Below are positions 25,897-35,446 of a DNA stretch of 64,000 bases, one piece after another. This DNA is from an uncultured Collinsella sp. (lineage in GTDB: Bacteria; Actinomycetota; Coriobacteriia; Coriobacteriales; Coriobacteriaceae), in NCBI GenBank assembly GCA_900540905.1, contig UQHR01000001.1, positions 1 to 64,000 of the forward strand, read 5' to 3'. Within the stretch, counting starts at the first letter, position 1. Each line of letters begins with the position of its first letter. The notes under the pieces are model-generated. The model ran no database searches. It was not told the DNA's origin and worked only from the letters and a program-made list of their open reading frames with translations. Both the position numbers and the translations under genes were made by a program.

Positions 25897-26812
25897 CTGC
25901 CTCATCTCCCTTCGTGTAGGAGCTGCGGAGCTTATAGCGCTCCCAAACCACGGGCACGCACAGGGCCACAGCGACAATTACGGCGGAGAGCAGCTTCATG
26001 TCGTTGGCGTCCATGCCCAACTGCAGCACGATGGCGCGGATAAGGAAGTACACCACGGAGCCAAAGACGGCGGAGGCAAGACGGACGCTAAACTGCGTGA
26101 GGCCGCCGGGCAGCAGACGGCCGAGCACCTCGCCGATAACAATGGCGGCAAGACCGATAACGATGGCACCGGTGCCCATACCAATGTCGGCATACTTTTG
26201 GCTCTGGCAGATGAGCGCGCCCGAAAGGCCGATGAGGGCGTTGGAGAGCACGAGGGCGATCATCTTGGTGGAGTTGGTGTTGACGCCCAGAGCGCGGATC
26301 ATGTACTCGTTGTTGCCGGTGGCTCGCAGCGCCGAGCCGATCTCGGTGCCAAAGAACCAATACAGGATGGCAACGATAGCCACGGCGAGCAGGATGCCCA
26401 AGATGATGGCAACGGTGGACTGCGGCAGACCGGTCATATTGCTGACGGCGGAGAACACGGTGCCCTTGGCAAGAATGGGCGTATTGGACTTGCCCATGAT
26501 GCGCAGGTTGATGGACCACAGGCTGATCTGGGTGAGGATTCCGGCGAGGATCGCAGGAATCTCAAAGACGGTGGTCAAAATGCCCGTGACGGCGCCCGCG
26601 ATGGCGCCGGCGCACATACCGGCCAGCACGGCGAGCAGCGGGTCGACGTTGTTATTGACGATGAGCACAGCGCAGACGCAGCCGCCGAGGGCAAAGCTGC
26701 CGTCGCAGGTCATATCGGGAATGTCGAGCAGGCGGAACGTGATAAACACGCCAAGCACCATAATGCCCCAGAGGACGCCCTGCGAAACGGCGCCCTGCAA
26801 TGCAATGAGCAT
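25889..26812 (-). CDS. ABC transporter permease (COG4120-like)
   Basis: A 307-residue inner-membrane protein with eight or more hydrophobic helices, of the branched-chain/sugar permease fold (LLDIPDMTCDGSFALGG; LSNALIGLSGALICQSQ). Second gene of the binding protein-permease-ATPase operon; it overlaps the ATPase gene. AGGAGG lies 4-9 bases before the ATG. Confidence 0.88.
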   Translation of the reverse strand: MLIALQGAVSQGVLWGIMVLGVFITFRLLDIPDMTCDGSFALGGCVCAVLIVNNNVDPLLAVLAGMCAGAIAGAVTGILTTVFEIPAILAGILTQISLWSINLRIMGKSNTPILAKGTVFSAVSNMTGLPQSTVAIILGILLAVAIVAILYWFFGTEIGSALRATGNNEYMIRALGVNTNSTKMIALVLSNALIGLSGALICQSQKYADIGMGTGAIVIGLAAIVIGEVLGRLLPGGLTQFSVRLASAVFGSVVYFLIRAIVLQLGMDANDMKLLSAVIVAVALCVPVVWERYKLRSSYTKGDEADA

Positions 26813-27015
26813 GCTTCATACCTCCTAGGATAGGGTGGACACGTGATTTACCATAATAGCGGTAACAATGCATAGAAGAGCTGCGGACAGACGTTTTGTT
26901 TTACCTGAAACAAGCAGGGCGGACGCCGGTCTACAGCGCCCGCCCCTGTGGCTCAGATATTGAATAACGCGGCTAAAGCGCGAGCACGGGCTCTAGACGC
27001 ATGCCGCGTATGGCA

Positions 27016-27996
27016 TTACGCGTCCAGAGCGGAAAGGTCGATGCCCAGGGCCTCGGCCATTTCGTCGTTCTTGACGACGACCAGGTCCTTGCTCGAGAGG
27101 TGCTTGATCGGCATGTCTTCGGGCTTGGCCTCGCCCTTTAGGATCTTAACGGCCATCTCGCCCGCGGCGTAGCCCAGGTCCTCGTAATTGATGGAGAGGG
27201 TGAACAGGCCGCCGGCCATGCACATACCCTCCTCGCCAGTCACGAAGGGAAGCTTGTTTTCCTTGCAGATCTGGCCGACCTGCGAGGCACCCGCGGCGAT
27301 GGTGTTGTCGGTGGGGGAGTACAGCGCGTCGACCTTGCCCACGGCAGACTCGACGACGGACTGAATCTCGTTGGAGCTCGAGACGGTGAAATCGGTGTAC
27401 TCCAGGCCCAGCTTGTCGAGTTCCTTCTTGGCGGCCTTGATCTGGACGTCGGAGTTGGACTCGGCGGTGCAGTAGAGCAGGCCGACCTTTTTAACGTCGG
27501 GCAGGACCTTCTGCATCATCTCGAGCTGCTCGGCGACCGGGGTGAGGTCGGAAGCGCCCGTGACGTTGGTGCCCGGCTTGTCGTTGTCCTGGACCAGGCC
27601 GGAGGCGGCGTAGTCGGTGATGGCACAGCCCACGATGGGGATATCGGCCGTGGCGCCGGCGGCAGCCTGCGCGGCGGGCGTAGCGATGGCATAGATCAGG
27701 TTGACGCCGTCGCCTACGAACTTGTCGGCAATGGACTTACACGTGGACTGGTCGTTCTGGGCGTTCTTCTGGTCGATCTTGACCTTGAGACCGCTCTTCT
27801 TGATGGCCTTGACGAAGCCGTCGTTGGCGGCATCGAGCGCGGAGTGCTCGGTGAGCTGCAGAACGCCGATGGTGTAGTCGGAACCGGCGGCAGCGGAGCC
27901 GGAACCAGAGTTGCCGCCGCATCCGGCGAGCGGAGCGAGCGCGAGCAGGCCAGCGGAGACAAGAAGGCTCCTGCGGCTGATGGTGATGTCCTTCAT
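27016..27996 (-). CDS. ABC transporter substrate-binding lipoprotein (TrpX-like)
   Basis: A 326-residue lipoprotein. The signal (residues 1-25) has a twin Arg (ISRRSLL) and the lipobox LAGC with Cys26. The ABC-sub-bind domain (COG2984) follows (YTIGVLQLTEHSALDAANDGF; YAIATPAAQAA). In streptococci relatives act with tryptophan; the ligand here is not shown by sequence. ATG at 27996 gives a proper signal peptide. A 203-base gap before the permease holds only a short GC-rich hairpin (about 26917-26946). Confidence 0.87.
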   Translation of the reverse strand: MKDITISRRSLLVSAGLLALAPLAGCGGNSGSGSAAAGSDYTIGVLQLTEHSALDAANDGFVKAIKKSGLKVKIDQKNAQNDQSTCKSIADKFVGDGVNLIYAIATPAAQAAAGATADIPIVGCAITDYAASGLVQDNDKPGTNVTGASDLTPVAEQLEMMQKVLPDVKKVGLLYCTAESNSDVQIKAAKKELDKLGLEYTDFTVSSSNEIQSVVESAVGKVDALYSPTDNTIAAGASQVGQICKENKLPFVTGEEGMCMAGGLFTLSINYEDLGYAAGEMAVKILKGEAKPEDMPIKHLSSKDLVVVKNDEMAEALGIDLSALDA

Positions 27997-28059
27997 ATCA
28001 TTACCCCCAGTATAAAAATGGCTGGAAACACTGCACTGGGACAAAGTGCAAGTGGAACT

Positions 28060-28095
28060 ATAGTAGCGCTGATGTCCATTTTTACAACAGCCTGG
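28060..28095 (-). promoter_or_regulatory. Promoter of the ABC transporter operon
   Basis: On the minus strand, TTGTAA, a 16-bp spacer and TACTAT stand about 70 bases before the lipoprotein start. No T-box or riboswitch could be recognised in the leader. Confidence 0.5.
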
Positions 28096-28156
28096 CGGGT
28101 TTTTTAATACAGAATCGGATGGGCGGTACGGGTAGTCGAATGGGCGGCGGAGGGTC

Positions 28157-28942
28157 TTAAGCGGCGGAGGAGGCGTCGTCCTCGTCTAGGGCGGCGAAGA
28201 GCTTCTTGCCGTCGAGCAGGCGCGTGCTGACGTTTCTCATGCGGGCGATCTCGACGGTGCGCAGCGTATCGTCGGTGCCTCGGGCGTCGTAGACCGTTCC
28301 CAGCAAATAAGAGATGCCATCGCGCTGCCTGATGGCAAAGGGACGGAGTGTCATCCGTGCTGCTTCGGTTTCGCCACGCGTCGTGACGCTCGAAATATCA
28401 AAACTCACCGTGGTTCCGTGGTCGATGGCCTGCTCGACGAGCTCGCACGTGTCGATGCGCTTGATGGGCGTGCGTGTTGCCTTGGTAGCCTTGCTGCCTG
28501 CGCCTGGAACGGGTTCGGGTGTATCGAGGTAGCCGCGAACGTCGGCACTCGCCATGGCAACTAAGTGCTGCGCCATGCTCTTGCGGATAGCGATAGGCGT
28601 GGAGCGGTTGCGCATGACCATACCGTGGAGCCGGATGATCTCTTCGTCGGTGAGCGGACGGGTAAGAAGTTTGTAGCCCACGCCGCGTTTGTACTCAATT
28701 TCGTATCCGGCATGGCGAAGCGCGGAGATGGCGGTGTAGATGCTGCGCCGCGCCGCCGAGATGGGCATGCGGGCGGGGTCGTCAGGATGGGCGAGGCGCC
28801 GGATCAGCTCATCGGAAAGCATGGCCTTGTCTTCGCCGGTGTTTTCGCTCAAGAGCTGCAGGATGCGAACGGCGCGATAGGCTGCCATCGAGGCGGCGCC
28901 TCTCGTCGTGGTGTCGTAGGTTTCAACAGCGGCTTCGGTCAT
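28157..28942 (-). CDS. WYL-domain transcriptional regulator
   Basis: A 261-residue protein with an N-terminal winged-helix (YRAVRILQLLSENTGEDKAM; AARRSIYTAISALRHAGYEIEY) and a C-terminal WYL-like ligand-sensing region (MTLRPFAIRQRDGISYLLGTVYD) with the family's strand pattern. Such proteins often sense DNA damage or nucleotides; the target here is unknown. ATG at 28942 is preferred over GTG at 28951, which is too close to AAAGGA. A single-gene unit. Confidence 0.78.
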   Translation of the reverse strand: MTEAAVETYDTTTRGAASMAAYRAVRILQLLSENTGEDKAMLSDELIRRLAHPDDPARMPISAARRSIYTAISALRHAGYEIEYKRGVGYKLLTRPLTDEEIIRLHGMVMRNRSTPIAIRKSMAQHLVAMASADVRGYLDTPEPVPGAGSKATKATRTPIKRIDTCELVEQAIDHGTTVSFDISSVTTRGETEAARMTLRPFAIRQRDGISYLLGTVYDARGTDDTLRTVEIARMRNVSTRLLDGKKLFAALDEDDASSAA

Positions 28943-29059
28943 CGTGCCCACGTCCTTTCCGTTTTGGGTGGCGACGGTATGGAGCCTAGGACGCGGGGCT
29001 TTCCCAAGGGCGCAGGGCGCTCTGGGCGGTCGGTAGTCGTCGGCAAACGGCGGGTTGAG

Positions 29060-29122
29060 TTTTCAACAGCCCTGCTCAACTGACCAAAAACTTGCCAAAA
29101 GCTTGACGGATGCTGTTGAAAA
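29060..29122. repeat. Inverted repeat TTTTCAACAGC
   Basis: A perfect 11-bp pair (29060-29070 with 29112-29122) 41 bases apart, next to the asnS terminator. Its role is unclear. Confidence 0.6.
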
Positions 29123-29154
29123 AAGCGCCTCTCGACCGATGTCGAGAGGCGCTT
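29117..29154 (-). terminator. asnS terminator
   Basis: A perfect 14-bp stem (29123-29136 with 29141-29154), a 4-base loop and six T residues on the minus strand. Confidence 0.9.
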
Positions 29155-29200
29155 GTGCGATGAGCGTTGGCGTGTGGCGACGCGAGCTAGCGTCCGACGA

Positions 29201-30604
29201 TTAGAAGTCGGCGTTGCCCACGGTACGCGGGTGCGGCAGGACGTCGCGGATGTTGCCCACGCCGGTCAGATACATGACCAAGCGCTCGAAGCCCAGACCG
29301 TAGCCGGCGTGCTTGCAGGAACCGTAGCGGCGCAGGTCAAGGTAGTACTTGTACTGCTCGGGATTCATGCCCAGGTCCTTGATGCGGGCCTCGAGCAGAT
29401 CAAGGCGCTCCTCGCGCTGGGAGCCGCCGATAATCTCGCCGATACCGGGAACCAGGCAGTCGGCGGCGGCGACGGTCTTGCCGTCCTCGTTCATGCGCAT
29501 GTAGAACGCCTTGATCTCGGCCGGGTAGTCGGTCACGAAGGTCGGGCGCTTAAAGTGCTCCTCGGTCAGGAAGCGCTCGTGCTCGGTCTGCAGGTCGATG
29601 CCCCAGCTGACGGGGTAATCAAACTGGTGGCCAGCAGCGACTGCCTGCTCCAGGATCTCGACGGCCTCGGTGTAGGTAACGCGGGCAAAGTCGGAGTTGG
29701 CGACATGGTCCAGGCGCTCGAGCAGACCCTTGTCCACAAACTTGTTGAGCATATTGAGCTCGTCGGGGCAGGTTGCCATAACGTCCTTGAGGACGTACTT
29801 GAGCATGGCCTCGGCGTTATCCATGTAGTCGTTCAGGTCGGCAAAGGCCATCTCGGGCTCGATCATCCAAAACTCGGCGGCGTGGCGCGTGGTGTTGGAG
29901 TTCTCGGCACGGAAGGTGGGGCCAAAGGTGTACACGTCGCCAAAGGCCATGGCAAAGTTCTCGGCATTGAGCTGGCCGGACACGGTGAGGCTTGCATGCT
30001 TGCCAAAGAAGTCCTGGCTCCAGTCGACCTCGCCGGACTCGGTGAGGGGCGGATTTTTGGGGTCGAGCGTGGTCACGCGGAACATCTCGCCGGCGCCCTC
30101 GCAGTCACTCGTGGTGATGATGGGGGTGTTGACGTAGACAAAGCCCTGCTCCTGGAAGAAGCGGTGGATGGCGGCAGCCGCGACAGAGCGGATGCGGAAC
30201 ACGGCGCGGAACAGGTTGGTGCGTGGGCGCAGGTGCTGCTGGGTACGCAGGAACTCGACGGTTGCGCGCTTCTTCTGCAGCGGGTAATCCGGGGCGCTCG
30301 TGCCCTCGACCTCGATGGAGGTGGCAGAAAGCTCGAAAGGCTGGGGCGCATCGGGGGTCAGCTTGACGGTGCCGGTGCAAATGAGTGCGGCCGAGACGTT
30401 TTGATGGGCGATCTCGTCGTAGTTGTCGAGTGCCTCGCGGTTCATGACGACCTGCAGGTCGCGGAAGCAGCTGCCGTCGTTGAGCGTAACAAAGCCAAAG
30501 TTCTTCATGTCGCGGACGGACTTGACCCAGCCGGCGACGGTGACGGTCTGGCCGCCGAGCGACTCGGCATCGGCATAGAGCTGCGCGATTTTGGTGCGGT
30601 TCAC
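29201..30604 (-). CDS. asnS: Asparaginyl-tRNA synthetase
   Basis: A 467-residue class II synthetase: OB-fold anticodon domain first ([25 protein letters not shown]), then class II motif 2 ([22 protein letters not shown]) and motif 3 ([15 protein letters not shown]). Family length is about 465. The start is GTG at 30604 with GGGAGG 4 bases before it; ATGs upstream at 30622-30640 would add residues not seen in the family. Confidence 0.94.
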   Translation of the reverse strand: MNRTKIAQLYADAESLGGQTVTVAGWVKSVRDMKNFGFVTLNDGSCFRDLQVVMNREALDNYDEIAHQNVSAALICTGTVKLTPDAPQPFELSATSIEVEGTSAPDYPLQKKRATVEFLRTQQHLRPRTNLFRAVFRIRSVAAAAIHRFFQEQGFVYVNTPIITTSDCEGAGEMFRVTTLDPKNPPLTESGEVDWSQDFFGKHASLTVSGQLNAENFAMAFGDVYTFGPTFRAENSNTTRHAAEFWMIEPEMAFADLNDYMDNAEAMLKYVLKDVMATCPDELNMLNKFVDKGLLERLDHVANSDFARVTYTEAVEILEQAVAAGHQFDYPVSWGIDLQTEHERFLTEEHFKRPTFVTDYPAEIKAFYMRMNEDGKTVAAADCLVPGIGEIIGGSQREERLDLLEARIKDLGMNPEQYKYYLDLRRYGSCKHAGYGLGFERLVMYLTGVGNIRDVLPHPRTVGNADF

Positions 30605-30785
30605 GTATCCTCCCATAACGGTTGAATGATAGTTATCCATACAGTTCGATATTCTAGCAGCTCGGCTCATTTGAGCTATACAGATAAAGCATTGGCGGGA
30701 TGGTTTTTCAAACGAAAAGCGCCCGCGGCCAAATGGTCGCGGGCGCTTGACGAGGTGCCTTTTGGCTGTGTGGCGTGGGGCCTGG

Positions 30786-31349
30786 CTACTTGGTCTTGGC
30801 AACCAGCAGCGGGTCGCCAAGCTTGACGAGCGGGTTGCCGCCGATAAGCGTTCCAGACTCGCCGACATGGTCGATGCTCTTAAGACGATTGAGCTCGGAG
30901 ACGATGACGGTCACGATGTCCTCGTGACCAGCGGCCTTAATGGCCTCGCGGTCGAAGCTGATGAGCGGCTGGCCTGCCTTGACCACATCGCCCATCTCGA
31001 CAAAGCGGGCAAAACCCTTGCCGTTCATTTCCACGGTGCCCAGGCCAACATGGATGAACACGCGCAGGCCGTCCTCGGTGATCATGCCGATGGAGTGGTT
31101 GGTGACAGTGGTGGCACCGATGCGGCCGTTGGCGGGCGCATAGATGGTGCCGGTAATGGGCTCGATGCCATAGCCCTGGCCAAGCATGCCCGAGGCGATC
31201 GTCTCGTCGGGAACCTCGTTCAGGTTGACGAGCACGCCGTTGACGGGGGCATAGATGACGCCTTCGCGGGTAGCGAAGCTTGCTGCGGGCGGAACGGACG
31301 CCTCGCCGGTCGAGGTGAAGGTGGACTTAAGCGAATCGAGCAGACCCAT
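30786..31349 (-). CDS. crr: PTS glucose-type EIIA domain protein
   Basis: A 187-residue single-domain protein. The active-site His lies in [17 protein letters not shown] and the second His in TNHSIGM. It accepts phosphate from HPr and passes it to an EIIBC partner not in this window. A hairpin formed by GCGCCCGCGGCC-like bases (30718-30748) lies past the stop. GGAGG precedes the ATG by 6 bases. Confidence 0.9.
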   Translation of the reverse strand: MGLLDSLKSTFTSTGEASVPPAASFATREGVIYAPVNGVLVNLNEVPDETIASGMLGQGYGIEPITGTIYAPANGRIGATTVTNHSIGMITEDGLRVFIHVGLGTVEMNGKGFARFVEMGDVVKAGQPLISFDREAIKAAGHEDIVTVIVSELNRLKSIDHVGESGTLIGGNPLVKLGDPLLVAKTK

Positions 31350-31396
31350 AGTTGCCTCCAACTTAAATAGGCGCATATCGCGCGTTTGGTTTGCCG

Positions 31397-31406
31397 GAAA
31401 CGTTTC
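31397..31406. promoter_or_regulatory. Possible LacI/CcpA-type operator upstream of crr
   Basis: The perfect palindrome GAAACGTTTC lies 47 bases before the EIIA start, between two divergent genes. It resembles, but does not fully match, catabolite-control sites. Confidence 0.35.
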
Positions 31407-31592
31407 ACATGTGTTTCGCGGCTTGGTCAACGCCCCTATTCTACGCTGCTCAACGATACCTCTGAACTGGGATTATGTGATATATCAGTTGAAGGGAAAC
31501 TTATTGCCGGAGTGTTTCTGCGCCACGGGTTCAAGTGGGGTACGCTTGAAGGCGAAAAACAAGGGCGCATAATTTGCGCGAAGGGAGCACAT

Positions 31593-32492
31593 ATGATTGT
31601 CGAGAACCATGCGCTGTGGGGCGAGGAGCCGACCGAGGATTATCCGGCGACGTTTACGTATTTGGGTGCCGAGCCGTTGCCCGATAAACCGAATGGCCGC
31701 CGCCCCGCGGTGATTATCTGTGGCGGAGGTGCGTTTACGCATATCGCTCCGCATGAGCAGGATCCTGTGGCGTTTGCGTTTTTGGATCACGGTTACCAGG
31801 CCTTTGTGCTCAACTATGTCACGAGTTCTACGGGTGACGTGAGCTTTCCGCACCCCCAGGCAGATCTTGCCAAGATGGTCGCCACGGTGCGCGCCAACGC
31901 CGACGAGTGGCATGTCGACCCCAAGCGCGTGTGCGTCGTGGGCTTTTCTGCTGGCGGCATGATTTGCGCCTCGCTGGCAACACAGTGGAAGACCGGCCCC
32001 TTCGCGGCACTTGCCGGGGCGCGTCCGGACGACATTCGTCCCGATGCCGTGGTGCTGGGCTATCCATTGCTCGACTTTGCCTATGTGCGCGACATGCAGA
32101 CGCGCGATCCGCGCATTGACTTGCGCGTGCCCAAGACGGGCGGCAAGACGGGACGCGATTTGCTCAACGACTACCTGTCGATGGTGACGGGCGGCGAGGC
32201 AACTGACGAGCATCTGGCCGACATCTGCCCCACCACGCATGTTTCGCGTCAGATGCCACCGACCTTTGTGTGGGGCGTGTCCGACGACAAGACGGCGCCG
32301 ATCGCGCAGGTATACCCGTTTGCGCAGCGCATGGCCGAGGAGGGCGTTGCATGCGAGATGCACGTCTTCGACCAGGGTGGTCACGGCCTTTCGCTCGGCA
32401 ACGCCAACACCGCGGTCGACAACGAGGACAAGCAGGTGGCGGTCCGTCCCTGGATTCGCCTAGCCTTCCGCTTCCTGGAGCGCCATCTGTAA
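31593..32492 (+). CDS. Alpha/beta hydrolase, acetyl-esterase/xylan-esterase-like
   Basis: A 299-residue cytosolic hydrolase. The oxyanion region is ICGGGAFTHIAPHE, the nucleophile Ser is in GFSAGG, the acid Asp is in SDDKTAP and the His is in GGHGLSLG. The family (BD-FAE/Axe-like) removes acetyl or feruloyl groups from sugars, so work on imported oligosaccharides is plausible. ATG at 31593 has GAAGGGAG 7 bases before it. Transcribed divergently from the PTS EIIA gene. Confidence 0.85.
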   Translation: MIVENHALWGEEPTEDYPATFTYLGAEPLPDKPNGRRPAVIICGGGAFTHIAPHEQDPVAFAFLDHGYQAFVLNYVTSSTGDVSFPHPQADLAKMVATVRANADEWHVDPKRVCVVGFSAGGMICASLATQWKTGPFAALAGARPDDIRPDAVVLGYPLLDFAYVRDMQTRDPRIDLRVPKTGGKTGRDLLNDYLSMVTGGEATDEHLADICPTTHVSRQMPPTFVWGVSDDKTAPIAQVYPFAQRMAEEGVACEMHVFDQGGHGLSLGNANTAVDNEDKQVAVRPWIRLAFRFLERHL

Positions 32493-32518
32493 GAGGACGG
32501 GCATCCCAGCCCTTCAAT

Positions 32519-32587
32519 AACTTGCGGTGAAATAGCTCCGATCTGGGGCATCAACCAGCCCATCCAGGAACTATTCCACCGCAACTT
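32519..32587. repeat. TTGCGGTGGAATAGTTCC hairpin, copy 1
   Basis: 21-base arms (32519-32539 and 32567-32587; 18 of 21 paired) follow the esterase gene. A second, better conserved copy stands at 36659. Confidence 0.75.
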
Positions 32588-32605
32588 CGTTTTTGATGCC
32601 CCGCC

Positions 32606-32806
32606 CGGAAACTGCGTCCCAGTTTTGCCTTTCAAGGTGGGACGCAGTTTCCCATAGGGCCTCGACTGGGAAAGCGCGTCCCGTTTCGAGCGGGGATTCT
32701 GGGATGCATTTTCCGTAAGAGGCCTGTTAGGGAAACCATATCCCGTTTCGAGCCAGAATTCTGGGATGTAGTTTCCCCGAGAGGCCTCATCGGGAAACTA
32801 TGGCCC
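32606..32806. repeat. Tandem GGGAAAC...CCC hairpin repeats
   Basis: Four related units begin near 32607, 32668, 32730 and 32791, about 61-62 bp apart. The first is a perfect 15-bp hairpin; the second and third share CCCGTTTCGAGC loops; the fourth is truncated. No coding potential was seen in 32493-32965. Confidence 0.8.
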
Positions 32807-32889
32807 TGAACTCTCCTGCCTGTCCCCATCGCACCGATCTGTCGATTGAACGTCGTTGTGTGTTCGCGCTATCATGCATGGTTACAATT

Positions 32890-32918
32890 GGTTAGCCATG
32901 GCAAACGGTTAGCCATGG
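32890..32918 (+). promoter_or_regulatory. Direct repeat before feoAB, possible iron-regulator site
   Basis: GGTTAGCCATGG occurs twice (32890-32901, 32907-32918) with a 17-bp period. The word resembles half-sites of DtxR/IdeR-type iron repressors, but the assignment is an inference from the gene downstream. Confidence 0.5.
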
Positions 32919-32965
32919 TGAACATAAATACAACGCCCTGTGGGCGCCGGGGGAGGAACACGGAC

Positions 32966-35326
32966 GTGAGGCTCGATACACTCGAGATTGGAAAGGACGC
33001 CGTTGTCGCATCGGTGGCATCGGACGATCAGGCACTCCGACAGCATATTTTGGACATGGGTCTAACGCCGGGCACCGAAGTCACCATGATGAAGTACGCC
33101 CCCATGGGCGACCCGCTCGAGATCCGCCTGCGTGGCTACGAGTTGACACTGCGCAAGGACGATGCCGCTCGCATCGAGCTCGTGGGTATTCACGACACCG
33201 ATACGGGTCCGCGCGCTAACGCCGCAATCGGCACGACGGAGCATCCGGCTCTGGGCGAGGGGACGTATTCGCCCCGTGCGGCAAAGACGGCCGTGCCCGA
33301 GGGCGCGCCGCTGCACTTTGCCCTCGCCGGCAACCAAAACTGCGGCAAGACCACGTTATTCAACCAGCTGACGGGCTCCAACCAGCACGTCGGTAACTTT
33401 CCCGGCGTGACGGTCGACCGCAAAGATGGCACCATCCGTAACCATCCCGAGGCGAGCGTTACCGACCTGCCTGGCATTTACTCCCTGTCGCCGTACACAG
33501 GCGAAGAGGTCGTGAGCCGTCAGTTCATCCTCGACGAGCGCCCGGACGCCATCATCGACATCATTGACGCCACCAACATCGAGCGTAACCTGTATCTGAC
33601 ACTGCAGCTCATGGAACTCGACCGCCCCATGGTCATCGCGCTCAACATGATGGACGAGGTGACCGCCAACGGCGGCGCCGTGGACGTCAACCTGCTCGAG
33701 AGCCTGATGGGCGTGCCTGTTGTCCCCATTAGCGCTGCCCGCAACGAGGGTATCGGCGAGCTGGTGGATCATGCCTTGCACGTCGCGCGGTTCCGCGAGC
33801 GCCCCGGTCGCCTGGACTTTTGCGCGCCCGACGGTCCGGACGGCGGTGCGCTGCATCGCTGCATCCACGGTATTGCTAACCTGATCGAGGACCATGCCGT
33901 GACGGCGCACATCCCGGTGCGCTTTGCGGCGACCAAGCTGGTCGAGGGCGATGAGCTGGTAACCGAGGCGCTTCACCTGGATCGCAATGAGCTCGACGCT
34001 ATCGAGCACATCATTACCCAGATGGAGGGCGAGGCCGGCACCGACCGCCTATCTGCGTTGGCCGATATGCGTTTTAGCTTTATCGGCGACGTGTGCGGGC
34101 GTTGCGTCGTCAAGCCGCACGAAAGCCGCGAGCACGTGCGCTCCGTCAAGATTGACCGCATCCTGACAGGTCGTTACACAGCCATTCCGGCGTTTCTGGT
34201 GATCATGGGCCTCGTCTTTTGGCTGACGTTTGGCGTGATCGGCGCGGCGTTGCAGGGACTCATGGAGGACGGCATCGCTGCCATCATCGCCTCGGCCGAT
34301 GCGGGCCTCAAGGCGTTCGGCACCAACGACGTAGTGCGCTCGCTGGCTGTCGACGGCGTGCTTACGGGTGTGGGCAGCGTGCTGACCTTCCTGCCGATTA
34401 TCGTCGTGCTCTTTTTGTTCCTCTCCATTCTGGAAGACTCCGGATACATGGCGCGCGTGGCCTTTGTCATGGATAAGGTGTTGCGTCGCTTTGGCCTGTC
34501 GGGCCGCAGCTTTGTGCCCATGCTCGTCGGTTTTGGCTGCACCGTGCCGGCTATCATGTCGACCCGTACGCTCCCATCCGAGCACGACCGCAAGATGACG
34601 GTCATGCTCACGCCGTTTATGAGCTGCTCAGCCAAGTTGCCGGTTTACGGCTTGCTGTGCGGGGCGTTTTTCCCGCAGGCGACGGTTCCCGCCATGGTCT
34701 CGCTCTATCTGATCGGTATCGTGGTCGGCTGTATCGCGGCTTTGGTGCTCAACCGCACGGCATTTAAGGGCGACCCGGTGCCGTTTATCATGGAGCTTCC
34801 CAATTACCGCCTGCCGAGCGTCAAGACGACGGTGATGCTGGCATGGGATAAGGCCAAGGACTTCATCACCAAGGCCTTTACCATTATCTTTGCCGCTACG
34901 GTGGTCATCTGGTTCCTGCAGACGTTCGATATCCGCTTTAATGTGGTCGCCGACCAGTCGCAAAGCCTGCTTGCCGGTCTGGGTAGCATCATCGCGCCGG
35001 TGTTGGCCCCGCTCGGCTTTGGCGACTGGCGCGCCTCGACGGCACTCGTCACCGGACTTATCGCCAAGGAGAGTGTCATCTCGACACTCACGGTGCTTTT
35101 GGGTGCAACCTCGCCCGCGGCATTGTCAACCATGTTTTCGCCGTTTACCGCCTACGTGTTCTTGGTCTTTACGCTGCTGTACCCGCCTTGCGTGGCCGCT
35201 ATCGGCGCTGTCAAGAGCGAGTTGGGCGCGCGCTATGCCGTGGCCGTATTCGCGTTTCAGGTCGCCGTTGCCTGGATCGTGGCGTTTGTCGTGCATTCGG
35301 CGGGCATATTGCTGGGGTTGGCTTAG
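32966..35326 (+). CDS. feoB: FeoA-FeoB fusion ferrous iron transporter
   Basis: A 786-residue protein. Residues 1-75 are an FeoA/SH3-like domain (LDMGLTPGTEVTMMKYAPMGDPLEIRLRGYELTLRK). After a 45-residue linker comes the FeoB G domain with GNQNCGKTTLFN, DLPGIYSL and NMMDE. The membrane part has two Gate motifs (FVPMLVGFGCTVPAIMSTRTL; APLGFGDWRASTALVTGLIAKE). It imports Fe(II). The GTG start at 32966 has GGGGAGG about 9 bases before it. Fusion of FeoA to FeoB is known in some anaerobes. Confidence 0.92.
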   Translation: MRLDTLEIGKDAVVASVASDDQALRQHILDMGLTPGTEVTMMKYAPMGDPLEIRLRGYELTLRKDDAARIELVGIHDTDTGPRANAAIGTTEHPALGEGTYSPRAAKTAVPEGAPLHFALAGNQNCGKTTLFNQLTGSNQHVGNFPGVTVDRKDGTIRNHPEASVTDLPGIYSLSPYTGEEVVSRQFILDERPDAIIDIIDATNIERNLYLTLQLMELDRPMVIALNMMDEVTANGGAVDVNLLESLMGVPVVPISAARNEGIGELVDHALHVARFRERPGRLDFCAPDGPDGGALHRCIHGIANLIEDHAVTAHIPVRFAATKLVEGDELVTEALHLDRNELDAIEHIITQMEGEAGTDRLSALADMRFSFIGDVCGRCVVKPHESREHVRSVKIDRILTGRYTAIPAFLVIMGLVFWLTFGVIGAALQGLMEDGIAAIIASADAGLKAFGTNDVVRSLAVDGVLTGVGSVLTFLPIIVVLFLFLSILEDSGYMARVAFVMDKVLRRFGLSGRSFVPMLVGFGCTVPAIMSTRTLPSEHDRKMTVMLTPFMSCSAKLPVYGLLCGAFFPQATVPAMVSLYLIGIVVGCIAALVLNRTAFKGDPVPFIMELPNYRLPSVKTTVMLAWDKAKDFITKAFTIIFAATVVIWFLQTFDIRFNVVADQSQSLLAGLGSIIAPVLAPLGFGDWRASTALVTGLIAKESVISTLTVLLGATSPAALSTMFSPFTAYVFLVFTLLYPPCVAAIGAVKSELGARYAVAVFAFQVAVAWIVAFVVHSAGILLGLA

Positions 35327-35368
35327 TTATGAATTGACGGCGCAACCTCTGTGTATCGAATTGTTTTC

Positions 35369-35400
35369 GGCCCCGCTTCTGTACTGACGGATGCGGGGCC
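35369..35400 (+). terminator. Hairpin after feoAB
   Basis: An 8-bp GC stem (GGCCCCGC with GCGGGGCC) and a 16-base loop, without a clear T run. Confidence 0.6.
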
Positions 35401-35446
35401 GTTGCTATATAATCGCCTCCGCTCAAAACGATTGGAGACGTTATAT

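Noticed and set aside
31397..31406. True CcpA cre site
   Set aside because: The core palindrome matches, but outer bases do not fit the consensus, so it is kept only as a weak site.
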